Positions 7,109 through 10,718 of a DNA stretch of 10,718 nt are shown in pieces. The notes beneath the pieces were generated by a model. It searched no databases, had not been told where the DNA came from, and saw nothing but the letters and a program-made list of their open reading frames with translations. The first letter of the stretch is position 1; every line of letters starts with the position of its first letter. Made by a program: the position numbers and the translations under genes. Source of the stretch: Prevotellaceae bacterium (GTDB lineage: Bacteria > Bacteroidota > Bacteroidia > Bacteroidales > UBA932); the NCBI GenBank assembly GCA_031273485.1, contig JAISRS010000355.1:1-10718 (forward strand), given 5' to 3'.

Positions 7109-7136
7109 TTCATAATTCATAATTCATAATTCATAA
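7109..7136. repeat. TTCATAA heptamer array, right side of the GC-rich array
   Basis: Four perfect TTCATAA copies, the inverse of the TTATGAA arrays at 6621-6694. On the sense strand of the PLD gene they read AATTATG and start two bases after its stop codon, the same placement as the array behind rpe. Confidence 0.9.
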
Positions 7137-7140
7137 TTCT

Positions 7141-8511
7141 TCACAGCAGTGTGTATATAGTGTTTGCGACCCAGCCTACGAAGCGTCGCCATTTAGAGCG
7201 TTTTGTCCATTCTTCGGGGGTCATTTTGGTGGAATTGGCTTTATCGTTTTCGAAGATGCGGTTTAATTCGTCCGTAATCTCTTTATCGAAGATAAAAGCG
7301 TTCACTTCATAGTCCTGACAAAGACTTCTGCTGTCGAGGTTTGCGCTGCCGACGGTGGAGAAGGTATCATCTACCGTCATTGTTTTTGAATGATGAAAAC
7401 CGGTATTATAGACGTAAACATCGGCTCCTTTTTTCATCAGTTGATGAGCTACATGGAACGTGCCGTCGGGAGTGAATGCGATATCCGATTTTGCCGAAAT
7501 CATTATCTCCACCGTGACGCCTCTTTCGATGGCTTTCCGCAATTCTTTTCTGATGGAAGAGGGCGGAAGAAAATAGGGATTAACTATTTGAATTTTAGTT
7601 TTAGACACGCTGATGGATTTCAGGTAGGCATGTCTTAACTGTTTGGGCAATTTACGCGGGATGCGATCTACAATAGCTATTGATATTTTGCGTGCGGTGT
7701 CGGAGAGTTCGCCGACAGTGTCCTTTGCGCCGTTAAAATAGCCGTCGCCTGCAATTTCCTGCTTTGTTACCAATCGCCATGTTTCGAGGAAGATTTTTTG
7801 CAGATAATTGACCGCTTCACCTTCGATTCGCAGGTGCATATCGCGCCATTCGCCCACCTGGGGCAATCCCGTAATGTAGTAATCGGCAATGTTTATGCCT
7901 CCCGTATAACCGATTTTGCCGTCGATAATCACAATTTTTCTATGGTCGCGGTGAGCGATGTGATTCAGAAAGGGGAAGTGTATGGGGTCGAAAATTTCTA
8001 TTTCGATACCTCTCTTTCGCAATTGCTTTAAATCTTTATTTTTTAATGGTTTATTGTTGGAACAATTACCGAAATCGTCAAAAACGGCGCGTACTTTTAC
8101 GCCCTGTTTCGCCTTAATTGCCAGCAAATCAAAAAGAAGACCGGCTATAGAATCATTTCTGAAGTTGAAATATTCAAGATGAACATGATGTTTAGCGCCT
8201 GCGATTTCCCGAAATAAATCGTCAAATTTTTCTTTTCCGCTTTTCAGCAGTTTCAGTTTGTTGTTGCCGGTTGTCGGCATACCCTGTTCGGCGAGATATT
8301 CGATAACCTGTTCGCCGCCGCTTTGGGCATTGCCGAAGACTGCAATAAAAAACATGAATATCAGTAAAGACTGTTTACATAAACCGTGTAAAATTTGACC
8401 GTAAGAGGTAATCAATTTTGCCGGCGAAGTAACCGAAACAGAAAATTGACAGTGTCGAAAATCGTGTTGTTGCCTGTTTTGTAATATTGTGATTAATCTA
8501 ATATTAAACAT
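7141..8511 (-). CDS. Cardiolipin-synthase-like phospholipase D family protein
   Basis: A two-HKD phospholipase D superfamily protein. With the ATG at 8511 it has 456 residues; an in-frame TTG at 8520 would add three. In the 459-residue numbering, HKD motif 1 is HRKIVIID (His193, Lys195, Asp200) followed by GKIGYTGGINI, and motif 2 is HSKTMTVD (His377, Lys379, Asp384) followed by STVGSANLDSRS. This pairing and the spacing are those of bacterial cardiolipin synthases, which join phosphatidylglycerol or similar lipids at the membrane. A hydrophobic segment, KQSLLIFMFFIAVFGNAQS (residues 49-67), resembles a signal peptide or anchor but lies ~45 residues inside the chain, so the true start is doubtful: a TTG at 8415 or a one-base change near 8377 could explain it. 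A candidate promoter lies at 8570-8577. Phospholipid transfer is likely; the exact product is inferred. Confidence 0.88.
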   Translation of the reverse strand: MFNIRLITILQNRQQHDFRHCQFSVSVTSPAKLITSYGQILHGLCKQSLLIFMFFIAVFGNAQSGGEQVIEYLAEQGMPTTGNNKLKLLKSGKEKFDDLFREIAGAKHHVHLEYFNFRNDSIAGLLFDLLAIKAKQGVKVRAVFDDFGNCSNNKPLKNKDLKQLRKRGIEIEIFDPIHFPFLNHIAHRDHRKIVIIDGKIGYTGGINIADYYITGLPQVGEWRDMHLRIEGEAVNYLQKIFLETWRLVTKQEIAGDGYFNGAKDTVGELSDTARKISIAIVDRIPRKLPKQLRHAYLKSISVSKTKIQIVNPYFLPPSSIRKELRKAIERGVTVEIMISAKSDIAFTPDGTFHVAHQLMKKGADVYVYNTGFHHSKTMTVDDTFSTVGSANLDSRSLCQDYEVNAFIFDKEITDELNRIFENDKANSTKMTPEEWTKRSKWRRFVGWVANTIYTLL

Positions 8512-8569
8512 ACTATTCAAATAATTTCAATCGTAACCCTGACGGTTTAATTGACTTTTTTAAAAGTCG

Positions 8570-8577
8570 CAAATATA
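8570..8577 (-). promoter_or_regulatory. -7 promoter box of the PLD/cardiolipin synthase gene
   Basis: The minus strand reads TATATTTG, an exact TAnnTTTG match. Transcription would begin near 8562, giving a leader of about 50 bases to the ATG at 8511. No convincing -33 TTG is found at the usual distance. Confidence 0.5.
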
Positions 8578-8636
8578 GTACAATTATTTTTTTTGTGGAT
8601 AAAATAAGGGGATTTGACCGGCGCATCGAACGGTAT

Positions 8637-8765
8637 AGATGCACTTTTGAATTTTTTTATCCGGGAAATTCAATTTCCCAGATGAAAAATTCAATTTCCT
8701 AGATGGGAAATTCAATTGTTCAGATGAACAATTCAATTGTACAGATGTACTTTTGAATTTTCATG
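8637..8765. repeat. 21-bp hairpin-forming repeat cluster
   Basis: AGATG occurs at 8637, 8680, 8701, 8722 and 8743; the last four are exactly 21 bases apart and the first gap is 43. The bases between are variable triplets around the core AATTCAATT; at the two outer ends the core is inverted to TTTTGAATT. Flanking arms pair across AGAT: AATTTCCT/GGGAAATT (8693-8700 with 8705-8712, one T-G pair), AATTGTTC/GAACAATT (8714-8721 with 8726-8733, perfect) and GTAC/GTAC (8739-8742 with 8747-8750). The 8663-8679 unit is itself a palindrome, GGGAAATTCAATTTCCC. Confidence 0.85.
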
Positions 8766-8840
8766 ATATTTTCTTTCCCAAAAGAGTGATTTTTTTGAAA
8801 TTCAGGCGAGTTAATTGAAATTATATAACCCCCCAAATAA

Positions 8841-8881
8841 AAGACCGCTAACAATACTGTTTATTGATTGTTAGCGGTCTT
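8841..8881 (-). terminator. Intrinsic terminator of tRNA-Gln
   Basis: Arms at 8841-8855 (AAGACCGCTAACAAT) and 8867-8881 pair perfectly over 15 bp around an 11-base loop. On the minus strand the stem is followed by TTTTATTT and begins five bases after the tRNA 3' end, a classic rho-independent layout. Confidence 0.88.
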
Positions 8882-8886
8882 GGAAG

Positions 8887-8957
8887 TTGTCCCATCGAGA
8901 CTCGAACTCAAACAGGCAGAACCAAAATCTGACGTGCTACCATTACACCATGGGACA
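8887..8957 (-). tRNA. tRNA-Gln (anticodon UUG)
   Basis: A 71-nt tRNA on the minus strand, CCA not encoded. The 7-bp acceptor stem is TGTCCCA/TGGGACA with discriminator A. The D arm is GTG-TAATGGTAG-CAC. The anticodon loop TTTTGGT places TTG at positions 34-36, reading CAA glutamine codons, with G at 37. The T arm carries the loop TTCGAGT between TTGAG and CTCGA (one G-T pair). The first anticodon-stem pair appears mismatched (T-C), which is the only irregularity. A TACCTTTG box lies upstream and an intrinsic terminator follows immediately, so it is a single-gene transcript. Confidence 0.95.
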
Positions 8958-8980
8958 ATTACAATCGCAAATTGCGGGTG

Positions 8981-8988
8981 CAAAGGTA
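8981..8988 (-). promoter_or_regulatory. -7 promoter box of tRNA-Gln
   Basis: The minus strand reads TACCTTTG, an exact TAnnTTTG match, 24 bases before the mature tRNA 5' end. A TTTG on the same strand at 9006-9009 could be the -33 element, though its 17-base spacer is slightly short. Confidence 0.55.
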
Positions 8989-9221
8989 TAAAAAAAATAA
9001 TATTTCAAAATAGTATTTAATGTTTTTTTACGCTATAACCCGATTTGGATATATAATAAGTTTGTTTTCAGTAATTTTAATATTTGTATAATAACTAAAA
9101 ACACAGGGTCATGGATTAAAACAGTTGTTCGGTTCTACGGTTTTTGTCACCCCCCTCTGCTTCCCTCAAGGAAATCACCAAATGGAGCAAATTTAAAATC
9201 CTTTTGTATGAAAACATTTTG

Positions 9222-9229
9222 TACTTTTG
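9222..9229 (+). promoter_or_regulatory. -7 promoter box of the POT transporter gene
   Basis: TACTTTTG matches TAnnTTTG exactly. A TTTTG at 9202-9206 lies upstream but only 15 bases away, shorter than the usual -33 spacing. The implied leader is about 150 bases. Confidence 0.45.
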
Positions 9230-9244
9230 CGCCGGATAAAAACG

Positions 9245-9275
9245 TTTTTATATGTATGCGCCGAACATATAAAAA
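9245..9275 (+). promoter_or_regulatory. Hairpin in the 5' leader of the POT transporter gene
   Basis: TTTTTATATGT (9245-9255) and ACATATAAAAA (9265-9275) form a perfect 11-bp stem with a 9-base loop, ATGCGCCGA, starting about 10 bases after the expected transcription start. It could stabilise the message or be regulatory; no known riboswitch is recognised. Confidence 0.4.
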
Positions 9276-9389
9276 TATGTGATTTTTAATAACAAACCTT
9301 TGTTTAACTGTTTATTAAGAATGTTTTTATATCTTTTATGAATTTGTTGGATATTATGTGATTTTATTATAAATAATTGTTTATTAGTC

Positions 9390-10715
9390 ATGCAAAAAGA
9401 TACAAGGAATATAAATGTTGAAAGCGGAAATTCTGCTGTAAATAAAAAAGGGTTTCCCCGTAATTATTGGATAGTCATCTTGATGGAGTTTTTTGAACGA
9501 GGCTCCTATTATGGCGTCATGTCTGTTTTATCCGTTTATTTAACCAACAGCGTTACTGAAGGCGGTCTTGGAATCAGTTTTGAACAGGCGGGTTTAATCA
9601 GCAGTGTAACAAAGCCTCTGCTTTATTTATTGCCGATTTTGTCGGGCGCCATTGCCGACCGGTATGGATACCGCAAATTATTGATGGGCGCTTTTGTGGT
9701 GATGAGTATAGGATATTATCTAACAGGCATTAGCACAGGATACGAAACGGTATTTGCAAGTTTGTTGTTGATGAATATCGGAGCAGGATTTTTTAAACCG
9801 CTTATTTCGGGAACAATAGCGCATACGACTAATGAGGAAAATTCAGGATTGGGCTTCGGAATCTATTATTGGTCAATTAATTTGGGCGCTTTCATTTTCC
9901 CGCTTATCTTAATCCCCATTCTGAAAGGCATATCATACGGTTATATATTTTACATGGCAGCCATAGCAACCGGTTTGATGCTGTTTCTCAACATTTTTTT
10001 ATACAAAGAACCCAAAAAACATGAAACAGACAAGCCTTTAAGCGAAGTCTTAATGGGCGCGCTTATGGTGTTGACGGATTTCCGGTTTGTGATCATGATT
10101 GTCATATATTCAATGTTTTGGATTCTGTATTTCCAGATGTACGATTCGGTGCTTTGGTATGTAAAAGATTATGTGGACGCCACTCCTTTAAATATAGCTA
10201 TCAATAAATTTCTCGGATTATTCACCTCTAATCCCAACTGGAAGTTTGATGTTGAACATATTACGGTGATTAATGCCGGCGTTATTATTTGTCTGCAATT
10301 TGTGGTTTCTATCATTGTGAAAAAGTTTAAAGCGCTGCCCACTATGATTGTCGGCATATCATTCGGTTCCGTCGGCATGGCGATATTAGCCATATCCAAC
10401 AATATCTGGGTGTTTATTACCGGTATAATAGTATTTACGCTTGGCGAAATGACCGCTCACCCCAAATTTCTCTCTTACGTGGGATTAATAGCTCCCGAAG
10501 ACAAAAAAGCGCTGTATCTCGGCTATTCTTTTTTATATGGAGTTATAGGAAGCGGCGTTGGCGGAATACTCGGAGCTAAACTGTATGTTCACTTTGTGAA
10601 AAATCTGAATCAACCCGTAGCCTTTTGGCTGATATTTACCGGAATCGGCGTACTTACCATTATAGGTCTTTTGATTTATAATAGCCTGATAACAGTCAAA
10701 ATACAAAAAAGGTAG
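9390..10715 (+). CDS. POT/PTR-family proton-coupled peptide transporter
   Basis: A 441-residue major-facilitator-superfamily membrane protein with roughly 12 hydrophobic segments. The first helix carries the POT signature ExxER: EFFERGSYYG with Glu33, Glu36 and Arg37, residues that couple proton entry to peptide binding in this family. Other family marks are DRYGYRK after helix 3, GAGFFKPLISG, and the PTR2-type IYYWSINLGAF. A later GEMTAHPKFLSYVGLIAPE matches the helix 10 region. Di- and tripeptide import with protons is the expected role, which would suit an organism that also exports dipeptidyl-peptidases. At 441 residues it is somewhat short for the family, but both termini look natural. 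The TAG stop is at 10713-10715, three bases before the window ends. The start at 9390 is the only ATG in front of the conserved first helix. Confidence 0.9.
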   Translation: MQKDTRNINVESGNSAVNKKGFPRNYWIVILMEFFERGSYYGVMSVLSVYLTNSVTEGGLGISFEQAGLISSVTKPLLYLLPILSGAIADRYGYRKLLMGAFVVMSIGYYLTGISTGYETVFASLLLMNIGAGFFKPLISGTIAHTTNEENSGLGFGIYYWSINLGAFIFPLILIPILKGISYGYIFYMAAIATGLMLFLNIFLYKEPKKHETDKPLSEVLMGALMVLTDFRFVIMIVIYSMFWILYFQMYDSVLWYVKDYVDATPLNIAINKFLGLFTSNPNWKFDVEHITVINAGVIICLQFVVSIIVKKFKALPTMIVGISFGSVGMAILAISNNIWVFITGIIVFTLGEMTAHPKFLSYVGLIAPEDKKALYLGYSFLYGVIGSGVGGILGAKLYVHFVKNLNQPVAFWLIFTGIGVLTIIGLLIYNSLITVKIQKR

Positions 10716-10718
10716 TTA

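Larger units (their letters stand above)
6664..7139. repeat. Composite repeat element: 33-bp inverted repeats around a GC-rich array
   Basis: Bases 6664-6696 and 7107-7139 are exact reverse complements (33 bp). Between them lie a TTAAGGACTTTAAGGA segment (6701-6716), the 41-bp tandem array and a GC-rich tail (7031-7079) rich in GGCGAGCG words. The right arm ends one base before the stop codon complement of the PLD gene. The base composition differs sharply from all flanking genes. No transposase is encoded. Confidence 0.8.
8521..8886. other. Intergenic region upstream of the PLD gene
   Basis: 366 bases without an ORF. From left to right it holds the PLD promoter (8570-8577), an AT-rich stretch, the 21-bp repeat cluster (8637-8765) and the terminator of tRNA-Gln (8841-8881). 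The repeat cluster is upstream of the PLD promoter and beyond the tRNA terminator, so it is not obviously part of either transcript. Confidence 0.6.
8958..9389. other. Divergent intergenic region between tRNA-Gln and the POT transporter
   Basis: 432 bases with no credible gene. It contains the tRNA promoter at its left end, an AT-rich middle, a short pyrimidine-rich stretch (CACCCCCCTCTGCTTCCCTC, 9149-9168) and the probable promoter and leader of the transporter (9222-9389). Confidence 0.6.

Noticed and set aside
6683..7129. 148-residue Arg/Gly-rich ORF on the + strand
   Set aside because: It is the translation of a GC-rich tandem repeat, with start and stop inside simple heptamer arrays and no family resemblance; kept only as a low-interest finding because of its frame pattern.
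8637..8765. CRISPR-like repeat-spacer structure
   Set aside because: The period is 21 bases and the variable parts are only triplets, far too short for spacers.
9149..9234. Possible C-terminal gene remnant in the frame reading SPPSASLKEITKW
   Set aside because: A TAA closes the frame shortly upstream, and it overlaps the probable transporter promoter; no family is recognisable.

Overview
The window looks like chromosomal DNA of a Bacteroidota (probably Bacteroidales) organism. The evidence is several matches to the Bacteroidetes -7 promoter box TAnnTTTG, the absence of clear Shine-Dalgarno sequences, lipoprotein signal peptides on three of the six genes whose N-termini are visible, and protein families typical of the phylum (TlpA-like thioredoxin lipoprotein, DPP5-like S9 peptidase, SUMF1-type domain protein). 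This is inferred from the sequence alone, without a database search.

Layout, left to right: (1) 1-381 (+), the C-terminal end of a formylglycine-generating-enzyme-like protein. (2) 707-2086 and 2166-3446 (+), two lipoproteins: a TlpA-like thioredoxin with a CGPC active site and a two-lobed retropepsin-like aspartyl protease; a long perfect hairpin lies between them. (3) 3635-4285 (-), rpe, ribulose-phosphate 3-epimerase, convergent with the protease gene. (4) 4335-4447, a 113-bp MITE-like element with terminal inverted repeats and a TTTA duplication. (5) 4468-6543 (-), a DPP5-type S9 peptidase lipoprotein. (6) 6544-7140, a gene-free stretch with a GC-rich 41-bp tandem repeat array enclosed by a perfect 33-bp inverted repeat made of AT-rich heptamers. 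(7) 7141-8511 (-), a cardiolipin-synthase-like phospholipase D protein with an uncertain start. (8) 8637-8765, a cluster of 21-bp hairpin-forming repeats. (9) 8887-8957 (-), tRNA-Gln(UUG) with its own promoter and terminator. (10) 9390-10715 (+), a POT/PTR-family peptide transporter.

The genes suggest housekeeping plus peptide and envelope metabolism. The S9 peptidase would release dipeptides outside the cytoplasm and the POT transporter would import small peptides. The TlpA-like protein would act on envelope disulfides, and the PLD enzyme on membrane phospholipids. They do not form one operon; only the two + lipoproteins, and possibly peptidase-rpe, look co-transcribed.

No new multi-gene system is evident. 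The unusual content is intergenic: at least five classes of structured repeat, several near gene ends. The most notable are the IR-bounded 41-bp array and the 21-bp repeats whose arms change in a compensatory way.
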